Shown one piece after another: positions 56,146 through 64,000 of a stretch of DNA of 64,000 nt. The notes under the pieces were generated by a model. That model was not told where the DNA came from. It did no database searches and worked only from the letters and a program-made list of their open reading frames with translations. Source of the stretch: Blastocatellia bacterium (GTDB lineage: Bacteria; Acidobacteriota; Blastocatellia; UBA7656; JADIYM01); contig JADIYM010000025.1 of NCBI GenBank assembly GCA_016705245.1, positions 20,107 to 84,106 of the forward strand, given 5' to 3'. How positions within the stretch are numbered: position 1 is the stretch's first letter; each line of letters starts with the position of its first letter. The translations under genes were made by a program, and so were the position numbers.

Positions 56146-58542
56146 ATGAAGGACGCAATTCGAACCGCGGCAGTGCTGGGAGCCGGAACGATGGGGGCGC
56201 AGATCGCGGCGCATCTCGCCAACGCCGGCATACAGACCCTGTTGCTCGACATCGTGCCGCGTGAGTTGACCGGGGACGACGAACGCGCAGGGCGAACGCT
56301 CGCGGACCGCGCGGTGCGCGACCGCATTGCGCGCGCCGGGCTCGACGCCGCAATGAAGGCGAGGCCGGCGGCGTTTTTCACCGCACACGCAGCGGGACTT
56401 GTCTCGGTCGGCAACCTGGACGACGACCTCGAGCAGGCAGCGAAGACGGACTTCGTCATCGAGGCGATCGTCGAGAACCTCGAGGTCAAGCGCTCGCTCT
56501 TCGAGCGCATCGATCCGCTTCTCGGTCCGGCGACGGTCGTCGCCACGAACACATCGGGCATTCCGGTCGGCAAGATTGCCGAAGGCAGGAGCGACGGATT
56601 CCGCAGCCGGTTCCTCGGCGTCCACTTCTTCAATCCGCCGCGCTACATGAAGCTCGTCGAGGTTATCTCGACGCCCGATACCGATCCGGCGATCGTCACG
56701 CGGATGGCGTCATTCCTGGACGAACGGTTGGGCAAGGGCGTCGTGTACGCCAAGGACGCACCGAACTTCATCGCGAATCGGGTCGGCACCTTCTCGGCGC
56801 TGCACACGATGCACGTGATGCTCGAGGACGGGTTCACCCCGGAGGAGGTCGACGTCCTGACCGGTCCGGCGATGGGTCGGCCGAAGGTCGGCACGTTCCG
56901 GCTGATGGACCTCGTCGGCGTCGACGTATTCGCGCACGTCTCGAGCAACCTGCACGTCAACGCACCCCACGACGAGCGACGCGAGACGTTCACCGTTCCC
57001 GCAATGATCCAGTCGATGGTCGAGCGGAAGATGCTCGGCAACAAGACGCGAAAGGGCTTCTACCAGAAGCAGGGCGACGAGATCCTGACGCTCGATCCCG
57101 GCACACTGGAGTATCGACAGAAGATCCGCCCGAAGTTCCCCTCGGTCGACGCGGCAAAAAACATCGACGATCTGGCGGAGCGCGTCCGGATGCTGGTCTT
57201 CGGCAAGGATCGCGCCGGAGCGTTCCTCTGGAAGATCACGCGCGACACGTTGATCTACGCGGCGAATCGAATTCCGGAGATCTGCGACGATGTGCTGCAG
57301 GTCGATCGAGCGATCCGGTGGGGCTTCAACTGGGAGATGGGGCCGTTCGAGCTCTGGGACGCGCTCGGCGTCCGCAAGACGGTCGATCGAATGCGCGCCG
57401 AAGGCCTCGAGATCCCGGTTGCCGTCGCCACGATGCTCGAGAACGGCGGCGAGACGTTCTATCGCCGCGATGAGGGCCGGACGCAGTACTGGGACTTCGC
57501 GACGGAGGGCTACGTCGAGGTGGAGGATGTGCCGGGAATCACGATCCTGCGCGACGTCAAGGACCGCGGCCATATCGTCAAGAAGTCAGCCGGCGCGACG
57601 ATGATCGACCTCGGTGACGGAATAGCCTGTATCGAGTTCCACTCGAAGATGAACGCTATCGGCGGCGACACGGTCGGCATGCTCAACACCGGGGCAAAGG
57701 CGCTCGAGGACGGCGAGTTTGCCGGGCTCGTGATCGGCAACCAGGGCGAGAACTTCTGCGTCGGCGCGAACCTGATGCTCCTTCTGCTCGAAGCGCAGGA
57801 GGGGAACTGGGACGACGTCAACCTGATGATCCGAGCGTTCCAGAACGTGAACATGCGGCTCAAGACCGCGCCCGGACCCGTGGTCGTCGCGCCGTTCGGC
57901 ATGACTCTCGGCGGCGGGTGCGAGATCACGCTGCACGGTGCGCGCGTGCGCGCCGCGGCCGAGACTTATCTCGGACTGGTCGAGTTCGGGGTCGGACTCA
58001 TACCGGCGGGCGGCGGCACGAAAGAAGTCGTCCTTCGCGCAGCCGACGCATCGTCCGCAGCCGGCAGCGAGATGTTCGACGCAATCCGAAAGGGCTTCGA
58101 GATCGTCGCGATGGCCAAGGTCGCGACCAGTGCCGAGGAAGCCCGTTCGTTCGGGTTCCTGAATCCGGCGGACTCGATCACGATGAATCGGGACCGGCTG
58201 ATTGCGGACGCGAAACAGGTCGCGCTGGATCTCGTCGCGGAGGGCTACCAGCCGTATCGCCAGCGTATGGACGTCCCGGCGCTCGGCGAGGGCGCGCTTG
58301 CCGCGCTCAAACTCGGCGTTTACCAGATGCAGCAGGGCGGTTACATCTCCGAGCACGACGCGAAGATCGCGGGCAAACTCGCGCGGATCATGACGGGCGG
58401 CGATCTGTCGCACCGATCGGTCGTCACGGAGCAGTACCTGCTCGACCTCGAGCGCGAGGCCTTCCTCTCGCTGTGCGGCGAGCGCAAGACGCTCGAGCGC
58501 ATCCAGCACACACTAAAGACCGGCAAGCCGCTGAGAAATTAG
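56146..58542 (+). CDS. fadN: 3-hydroxyacyl-CoA dehydrogenase/enoyl-CoA hydratase, FadN type
   Basis: 798 residues. N-terminal NAD-binding AAVLGAGTMGAQIAAHLANAG and HFFNPPRYMKLVEV belong to 3-hydroxyacyl-CoA dehydrogenase; the C-terminal third (from about 480) is an enoyl-CoA hydratase (FAGLVIGNQGENFCVGANL, APFGMTLGGGCEITLHGA). Dehydrogenase before hydratase, and the length near 790, match Bacillus FadN rather than E. coli FadB. Second and third steps of beta-oxidation; followed directly by fadA. Confidence 0.93.
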   Translation: MKDAIRTAAVLGAGTMGAQIAAHLANAGIQTLLLDIVPRELTGDDERAGRTLADRAVRDRIARAGLDAAMKARPAAFFTAHAAGLVSVGNLDDDLEQAAKTDFVIEAIVENLEVKRSLFERIDPLLGPATVVATNTSGIPVGKIAEGRSDGFRSRFLGVHFFNPPRYMKLVEVISTPDTDPAIVTRMASFLDERLGKGVVYAKDAPNFIANRVGTFSALHTMHVMLEDGFTPEEVDVLTGPAMGRPKVGTFRLMDLVGVDVFAHVSSNLHVNAPHDERRETFTVPAMIQSMVERKMLGNKTRKGFYQKQGDEILTLDPGTLEYRQKIRPKFPSVDAAKNIDDLAERVRMLVFGKDRAGAFLWKITRDTLIYAANRIPEICDDVLQVDRAIRWGFNWEMGPFELWDALGVRKTVDRMRAEGLEIPVAVATMLENGGETFYRRDEGRTQYWDFATEGYVEVEDVPGITILRDVKDRGHIVKKSAGATMIDLGDGIACIEFHSKMNAIGGDTVGMLNTGAKALEDGEFAGLVIGNQGENFCVGANLMLLLLEAQEGNWDDVNLMIRAFQNVNMRLKTAPGPVVVAPFGMTLGGGCEITLHGARVRAAAETYLGLVEFGVGLIPAGGGTKEVVLRAADASSAAGSEMFDAIRKGFEIVAMAKVATSAEEARSFGFLNPADSITMNRDRLIADAKQVALDLVAEGYQPYRQRMDVPALGEGALAALKLGVYQMQQGGYISEHDAKIAGKLARIMTGGDLSHRSVVTEQYLLDLEREAFLSLCGERKTLERIQHTLKTGKPLRN

Positions 58543-58554
58543 GGAGCGGATTAC

Positions 58555-59735
58555 ATGCACGACGCAGTCATTGTTTCATCGGTGCGGACCGCGGTCGGCA
58601 AGGCGCCCAAGGGGACGCTGAGGTCGACGCGGCCGGACGAAATGGCAGCCACCGTCCTTCGAGGAGCCCTCGAACGGGCGCCGGGTCTCGACCCGAGGGA
58701 GATCGACGACGTGATCCTCGGTTGCGCGATGCCCGAGGCCGAGCAGGGCATGAACGTCGCGCGCATCGCGAGCCTTAGGGCGGGCCTGCCCATCGAGTGT
58801 TCGGCGATGACCGTCAACCGCTTCTGTTCGTCGGGACTCCAGACTATCGCGATGGCATCCGAGAGGATCATGGTCGGCGGCGCCACCGCAATCCTGGCCG
58901 GCGGTACCGAGACGATGTCGCTCATTCCGATGGGCGGTCACCGGATCGTGCCGAATCCGAGGCTCGTCGATACGTATCCGGACGCGTACCTCAACATGGG
59001 CCTGACGGCCGAGCGCGTCGCGAATCGGTACGGGATAACTCGTGAAGATCAGGATGCATTCGCACTCGCGAGCCATCAGAAGGCATTTGCGGCTATCGCC
59101 GAGGGACGGTTCACCGGCGAGATCGTGCCGCTCGAGGTCACGGTCGACTCTCTGAATGCCAAGGGAAAGAAGCAGTCGAAGACGGTTTCTTTCACGGTTG
59201 ATGAAGGGCCGCGCAGCGATTCAACGGCCGAAGCGCTCGCCAAGCTGCGCCCGGCATTTCACGTGAAGGGCACCGTCACGGCCGGTAATTCGTCTCAGAT
59301 GAGCGACGGCGCCGCGGCGGCGCTCGTGATGAACGGCGACCGTGCAAGGGAGCTCGGGCTCACGCCACTCGGGCGGTTCGTGGCGTTCGCCACGGCCGGA
59401 GTTCTGCCGGAGGAGATGGGCATCGGGCCGGCGTTCGCGATTCCGAAGGCGCTCAAGCTCGCGGGTCTCTCGCTCGACGATATCGACGTATTTGAACTCA
59501 ATGAAGCCTTTGCGGCCCAGGCGCTCGCGGTCATCCGCGAGCTCGGCCTCGATCCTGCGAAGGTCAACCCGAATGGCGGAGCTATCGCGCTCGGCCATCC
59601 TCTCGGGTGCACCGGCGCGAAGCTCACCGCGACGTTGCTCTCGGAACTGGCGCGCCGCGGCGGCCGCTACGGCATGGTCACGATGTGCGTCGGTGGCGGC
59701 AGATCGGTGCCGCCGGCATTTTCGAACGGATGTAG
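58555..59735 (+). CDS. fadA: Acetyl-CoA acyltransferase (thiolase; frameshift near 3' end)
   Basis: About 393 residues. Nucleophile Cys in NRFCSSGLQT (about 91), GGAIALGHPLGCTGAK and MVTMCVGGG. Restoring one C at 59700/59701 gives GGGQIGAAGIFERM and the stop at 59733-59735; without it the frame runs on into the next gene and makes a false fusion. Cleaves 3-oxoacyl-CoA in the last step of beta-oxidation. It sits between fadN and fadE. Confidence 0.9.
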
Positions 59736-59748
59736 GAAGGAGCGAATC

Positions 59749-61537
59749 ATGTCCACAGTGCTCGAAACGTCTGCGAAGTCGGTTGCGAAGGGTGGGAGCT
59801 TTCTGATCGAGGAGCACGCTCCTGCCGACATCTTCACACCCGAAGATTTCACCAAGAACACCGGATGATCGCCACGACGGCCGAGGACTTCGTCACGAAC
59901 GAGGTCCTGCCCGCCGAGCCCGAGCTGGAGAAGAAGAACTGGACGGTCTCGTCGAGCTTCTCCGCAAGGGCGCGTCTCTCGGCCTGATGTCGATCGACAT
60001 CCCCGAGGAATACGGCGGTCTGGCGCTCGACAAGGTCTCGTCGCTCATCGTCTCGGAGAAGGTCGCCGCGTCGGCGAGCTTCGCGACGACGCACGCACAG
60101 GCCGGAATCGGCACCTTGCCGATCGTCTATTTCGGAAACGAGGAGCAGAAGAAGAAATACCTGCCGCGCCTCGCGTCGGTCGAGCTGCCGGCGGCGTACG
60201 CGCTGACCGAGTCGGGATCGGGCTCCGACGCGCTGGCAGCGAAGACGAAGGCCGTGCTCAATGCGGCCGGAACGCACTACATCCTCAACGGCGAGAAGAT
60301 GTGGATCACGAACGGCGGTTTCGCCGAGCTCTTCATCGTGTTTGCGAAGGTCGACGGAGAACACTTCACTGCTTTCATCGTCGAACGCGCATTCTCCGGC
60401 GTCTCCACGGCGCCCGAGGAGCACAAGATGGGGCTGCAGAGCTCGTCGACGGTGGCCGTGCGGCTCGACAATGCCGAGGTTCCGGTCGAGAACCTGCTCG
60501 GAGAGGTTGGAAAGGGCGCGAAGATCGCGTTCAACATCCTCAACATCGGGCGGTTCAAGCTAGGCGCGAGTGTCTGCGGCGGTGCGAAGTACGCGCTCAA
60601 GTCGGCTGTGACGTACGCGAAGGATCGCAAGCAGTTCGGTGTGCCGATTGCCTCGTTTGGTCTCATCCAGGAGAAGCTTGCCGAGATCGCGATTCGCACG
60701 TTCGCTGCCGAATCGATGGTCTACCGGACGGCCGGAATGATCGACGACATGCTCACGACGATCGACAAGAGCGATCCGATGGCGGTGCTGCAGAGCGTCG
60801 AGGAATACGCGATCGAGTGTTCGATCGTGAAGGTCTGGAACTCGGAGATGATCGATTACGTCGTCGACGAGGAAGTGCAGATCTACGGCGGAAACGGCTA
60901 CAGCAAGGACTATCCCGCCGAGAAGCACTACCGCGATTCGCGTATCAATCGCATTTTCGAGGGGACGAGCGAAATCAACCGTCTCATCATCTCGAGTCAA
61001 TTGCTCAAGCGGGCGATGAAGGGCCACCTCCCGTTGATGCCGGCCGTGCAGAAGCTCATGGGTGAAGTCATGTCGTTCCCCGAGCTCGAGGAAGACTGCG
61101 ACGGCGTGGTGGCAGCCGAGCTCAAGGCCGTGGTTAATGCCAAGAAAGTCGCATTGATGGTGTCCGGCGTGGGGGTACAGAAGTACCGTGACGCGATCAA
61201 GGACGAGCAGGAGCTACTCGCGCTCGGTTCGAACATCATCATGGAAACCTACGCGATGGAGAGCGCCGTGCTTCGTGCAAAGAAGCTGGCGCAGTCGGGT
61301 GCCGGAGATCGCGCGGACGTTGCCGTCGACATGGCTCGCGTGTTCGTCAACGACTCGGTGCCGAAGATTGAAGCGTGGGCGAAGGTGGCACTTGCCGCAA
61401 CCGTCGAGGGCGACGAGTTGCGGACCCTGCTGGCGGCGCTGCGCCGCTTCACCAAGTACACGCCGATCAACACGGTGGCCCTGCGCCGCAAGATCGCGGC
61501 TCGTGTGATCGAGACGGAGCGATATCCGCTCTCGTAA
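59749..61537 (+). CDS. fadE: Acyl-CoA dehydrogenase, FadE type (two frameshifts as assembled)
   Basis: About 596 residues, matching the 594 of Bacillus FadE, if one G is restored near 59856 (EDFTKEHRMIATTAEDF) and one C near 59939 (EKKNLDGLVELLRKG). ATG 59749 has AGGAAGGAG upstream. Core: MSIDIPEEYGGLALDK, ALTESGSGSDA, GEKMWITNGGFAELF and DYVVDEEVQIYGGNGYSKDYP. First oxidative step of beta-oxidation, passing electrons to ETF. The long C-terminal domain is normal for this subgroup. Confidence 0.9.
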
Positions 61538-61541
61538 GGAA

Positions 61542-61579
61542 CAGACGCCCCGGACCCGCCAGGTGGGCCCGGGGCGTCT
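61542..61579 (+). terminator. Hairpin after fadE
   Basis: AGACGCCCCGGACCC (61542-61556) and GGGCCCGGGGCGTCT (61565-61579) pair over 15 bases with one mismatch. It ends five bases before the next start, so it may attenuate rather than end transcription. Confidence 0.65.
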
Positions 61580-61584
61580 TCGCA

Positions 61585-62537
61585 ATGCGCGTCCACCAGT
61601 TCCACATTCCGACCAGTCTCTACCTCGGACCCGTCAACGTTCATCTCGTTGACGAGTCTCCGCTGACGCTCATCGATACCGGGCCGAACCTACCCGAGGC
61701 GCTCGAGGCTTTGCGTGACAACGTCCATCGAGTCGGTCGCCGGCTCGAGGACATCGAGCGGATCGTCGTCACGCACCTGCACGAGGATCACTCGGGCCTT
61801 GCGGCAACGATAGGGCGGCTGTCTGGCGCGACAGTGTTCGCGCATCCGTGGGAAGCGGATCGTCTTCGCGGTTATGACGACTACCTGATGTACCTGCCGC
61901 TGCTCGAGCGGGCTGGCGTGCCCGCAGATGTCATTCAGGTGTTTGCGGCGAGCTTACGCTGAGATCTGGAGGCTCGGTGAAGACATCGAGGAGGTGGAAG
62001 GCATCGAGGACGGCGACCTCATCGATTTCGACCGAGGCAGCTGAGGTGCTGCACACTCCTGGGCACACGCCGGGCAGCATCTGTCTCTATCGAGCCGCGG
62101 ATCGTTCGTTGATTGCCGCGGACACGGTGCTGGCGAACATATCGCCGAACCCGGTCCTGAGCCCCGATCCTCTGGCCCCGAGCCGTCGATTTCAGAGTCT
62201 CGGCGAGTACCTGGTTTCGTTGGCGCGCATTCGGGAATTGGCGCCGACGGTCATTCACGGGGGTCACGGCCCGGACGTGACGGATTTCGAGAGCCATTTT
62301 CTGAAGACGATGCGGTCTGCGGACGAGCGGCAATCCACGCTTGAAGGATTGCTCGAGAGCGGCGGTTCAACGGCTTGGGAAGCGTGCGTCGCGCTTTTTC
62401 CTCACGCGAAGAACGAGCACCGGTTCCTGGCGCTTTCCGAGACACTCGCGCACCTCGACTTCGGTGTTTCGGAGGGACGCTTCCGTCAACTGCGCGGCGA
62501 CGTCGAGCTTTTTGCGCGCACGCGCGGCCGGGAATAA
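61585..62537 (+). CDS. Metallo-beta-lactamase fold hydrolase (two frameshifts as assembled)
   Basis: About 316 residues if one base is removed near 61951 and one C near 62032, giving VFAAAYAEIWRLGEDIEEVEG and LIDFDEAAEVLHTPGHTPGS. The metal-binding THLHEDHSG is present (HxHxDH), with further His in TPGHTPGS and HGGHGPD. The family includes glyoxalase II-like and other hydrolases; substrate unknown. It ends the fad cluster and converges on the DUF4190 gene. Confidence 0.82.
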
Positions 62538-62549
62538 GTCAGACGTGGG

Positions 62550-62640
62550 CTTCGACTTTGCGTCTCTGCGGGCCCCCTGTGCGAAACACTGGCGTGAGCA
62601 TGTTTCTCCAGAGACGCAGAGTCTCACAGAGACAAAAGTC
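62550..62640. repeat. Imperfect inverted repeat, CTTTGCGTCTCTGCG type
   Basis: Left part GACTTTGCGTCTCTGCG (from about 62551) and right part AGACGCAGAGTCTCACAGAG (to about 62640) pair imperfectly across GTGCGAAACACTGG. Lies between the convergent hydrolase and DUF4190 genes. Confidence 0.65.
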
Positions 62641-62648
62641 GGAGCCCC

Positions 62649-63328
62649 TCAGAACCCTGATAATCCAGTCGACAAACTGAAGAGCAGGTAGAGGATAAAC
62701 AGCACGATGTCGATGCCGCCTATGACCATCGCGGCCACAGCAATACTCTGTCCATCCTGTACACCGGCCTTCTGGAGGCTTGACCTGGCCATGAACCCGA
62801 GCACGATACCGATGGGTCCAAGCACGATCTGACAGCAGATCACGCCGACTATCGAACAGATCAGACCCGCGACGGCCTGCTTTTTCGCGCTCTCGGCCAC
62901 CCGGGGACATGGCGTCGAAACCCCGCCATCCCGCCGGGACACGGCTACCTGGCGCCGGCTCCAACCCCGGCTGTTGCGGCGCGAACGGCGCTGCGCCGAA
63001 ACTCGGAGGCGGTGCCGGCACCCCGAATGACGGCGGCTGGTTCCCGAAACTCGGTGGCTGGTCGCTGCCGAAACTCGTTCCCGCTGAAGCCCGGATCGGC
63101 GGGTGGTGGATACGACGACGGCGCCCACGGAGCCGGCGACTGTGGTGGAGCCCAACCTCCACTCGACGGAGCACCTCCCGCCGGATCGGTCGGCAGCGTC
63201 GCAGGCGGTGGATATGACGGCGCATTCCCCCAGCTGGGCGTGCCCTGCTGCGGCGGAAGCGTTCGTCCACAGTTCTGACAGACGGCGGATCCGTCGGGGT
63301 TCTGGTTGCCGCAGTAGACGCAGTGCAC
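62649..63328 (-). CDS. Zinc-ribbon, Pro-rich, DUF4190 membrane protein (two frameshifts as assembled)
   Basis: About 225 residues if two one-base insertions are removed near 63076 and 62903. An N-terminal zinc ribbon (CVYCGNQNPDGSAVCQNC) leads into a Pro/Gly/Ser-rich region with repeated PPSFG (QPPSFGNQPPSFG), then a DUF4190 domain with two helices (GLICSIVGVICCQIVLGPIG and IAVAAMVIGGIDIVLFILYLL). The function is unknown. Repeated PPSFG units may be a flexible linker. Confidence 0.75.
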
Positions 63329-63580
63329 GCTGTAGGCTCCTCAGACGTGTAAGGGTTCGAGGAGACGACGGCCCTGCCGGACGGCGGCGATTCCGGGTTC
63401 GCCGAGTGTCGCCACGGCATCTGCCCGTATCAATTACCGAACCGGAGGTTTGCCCGACATCAGGCGAAAGAACAGGCGCTACTCCTCGAATAAAACACGG
63501 GAATTCGCGCACAGGCGCGGCGCGCCCGGCCAGCGGCGGGCATCCACGATAATGCGCGGGTGTCGCCAACAACAGGAGGT

Positions 63581-63802
63581 CTAGCTGCGGTGCCGGTAGG
63601 TAATGCGCCCCTTGGTCAGGTCGTAGGGTGAGAGCTCTACGGTGACTCGGTCACCAGGCAGGACCTTGATGAAGTGCTTTCGCATCTTGCCGGACAGGTG
63701 GGCGAGAACTTCGTGTCCCTCTCCGAGCTTCACTTTGAAAGTCGCGTTCGGAAGAGAGTCAATAACCGTACCGTCGACGGGAATCATGTCTTCTTTCGGG
63801 AT
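63581..63802 (-). CDS. infA: Translation initiation factor IF-1, apparent AUC start
   Basis: The body (GTVIDSLPNATFKVKLGEGH, HLSGKMRKHFIKVLPGDRVTVEL, YDLTKGRITYR) is IF-1. IF-1 normally begins MPKED or MAKED; here the five codons before ATG 63787 encode IPKED, and an ATC at 63802-63800 is 8 bases after a perfect AGGAGG (minus strand, 63816-63811). The ATG at 63787 is 23 bases from it, too far for normal initiation. So I extend the gene to the AUC codon. The likely options are rare AUC initiation (as IF-3 genes use AUU), a substitution error in the ATG, or a start at 63787 with weak translation. Length 73 residues agrees with the family. Confidence 0.8.
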   Translation of the reverse strand: MPKEDMIPVDGTVIDSLPNATFKVKLGEGHEVLAHLSGKMRKHFIKVLPGDRVTVELSPYDLTKGRITYRHRS

Positions 63803-63810
63803 TCAGATCA

Positions 63811-63816
63811 CCTCCT
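63811..63816 (-). promoter_or_regulatory. Strong ribosome-binding site of infA
   Basis: AAGGAGGTGATC on the minus strand, a near-perfect complement of the 16S rRNA 3' end. Its 8-base distance to ATC 63802 is the main evidence for the longer IF-1. Confidence 0.85.
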
Positions 63817-63934
63817 TTCGTCGAAACATAAAACAGTCTGCGCCAGGATCATCTCGAGTCGCTGCAAAGCGAAGTCGCTATAGTAGCGGGTATTGCCCGA
63901 TGCGCGAAACGGTTTCAACAACCCTTGTAGTTGC

Positions 63935-64000
63935 GTCTTTGCGATTTCCTTTGCGCCTTTGCGAGAAACTCTTCGGGCACGTCGAAGTTCGCGCAAAGGC
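63935..64000. repeat. Palindromic repeat, CTTTGCG type, cut by window end
   Basis: GCGTCTTTGCG, CCTTTGCGCCTTTGCGAGAA and, at the end, TTCGCGCAAAGGC resemble the other CTTTGCG-type repeats. The partner arm is only partly visible. Confidence 0.6.

Noticed and set aside
58555..59868. Thiolase with a C-terminal extension fused to the next gene
   Set aside because: One lost C at 59700 explains it; the restored frame ends in the usual GAAGIFERM and a ribosome-binding site precedes fadE.

Overview
The window looks like chromosomal DNA of a high-GC, Gram-negative bacterium. It carries housekeeping genes (thyX, clpS-clpA, infA, pruA, pilT), lipoprotein and Tat-type signal sequences, polyhydroxyalkanoate (PHA) storage genes and an acyltransferase of the kind that acts on lipid A or phospholipids. 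The mixture (MoxR/DUF58/BatA/DUF4159 genes, a Bacillus-type fadN-fadA-fadE set, class I HMG-CoA reductase, many palindromic intergenic repeats) would suit Acidobacteriota or a neighbouring phylum. That placement is inference, and no rRNA or tRNA gene was seen to test it.

Layout. 1-1.8 kb: the end of an MFS exporter, then thyX. 1.9-10.6 kb (minus strand): a MoxR-type envelope/aerotolerance operon (DUF58, BatA-VWA, Nudix, DUF4175, large GATase-like membrane protein). Its MoxR ATPase lies 7.7 kb away at 18.3-19.3 kb, with pilT and DUF4159 upstream. Between the two parts sits a block at 10.7-18.2 kb that looks like a small biosynthetic cluster: methyltransferase, A-PCP-TE NRPS-like protein, LarA-family nickel enzyme, threonine-synthase-like PLP enzyme and flippase. 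21.5-23.8 kb: S41 protease and a small secreted protein. 23.9-26.9 kb: 86-bp tandem repeats, an array of about 22-bp-spaced iterons, a plasmid-type Rep_A initiator and a ribbon-helix-helix protein. 27-36.4 kb: BON lipoprotein, FabG, acyltransferase, PruA, a reeler-like secreted protein, an ECF sigma/anti-sigma pair, Glu/Leu/Phe dehydrogenase. 36.5-43.6 kb: a tightly coupled cluster SpeD, DUF4178, small membrane protein, DUF350, membrane spermidine synthase, flavin amine oxidase, polytopic membrane protein. 43.7-46.3 kb: ClpS-ClpA. 46.4-50.3 kb: PHA synthase, hydrolase, PhaR and phasin. 50.4-52.7 kb: HMG-CoA reductase and a glycine-rich membrane protein. 52.9-62.5 kb: a FadR-like TetR repressor followed by fadD, an FNR-like reductase, fadN, fadA, fadE and a metallo-beta-lactamase. 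62.6-64 kb: a DUF4190 protein and infA.

Two features cut across the window. First, long palindromes of at least four sequence families occupy intergenic gaps, and all seven convergent gene pairs are separated by one. Second, at least 14 single-base indels, mostly in C or G runs, break otherwise well-conserved genes. Insertions are confined to the last 14 kb and deletions occur in several places. This is more consistent with consensus sequencing error than with gene decay, so I annotate most broken genes across their full reconstructed span.

The most unusual content is the iteron/Rep_A origin-like region on housekeeping DNA, and the cluster pairing an adenylation domain that lacks the usual amino-acid-binding Asp with a LarA-family enzyme, which together suggest an alpha-hydroxy- or keto-acid-derived product. 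Also notable is infA, whose best-supported start codon is AUC.
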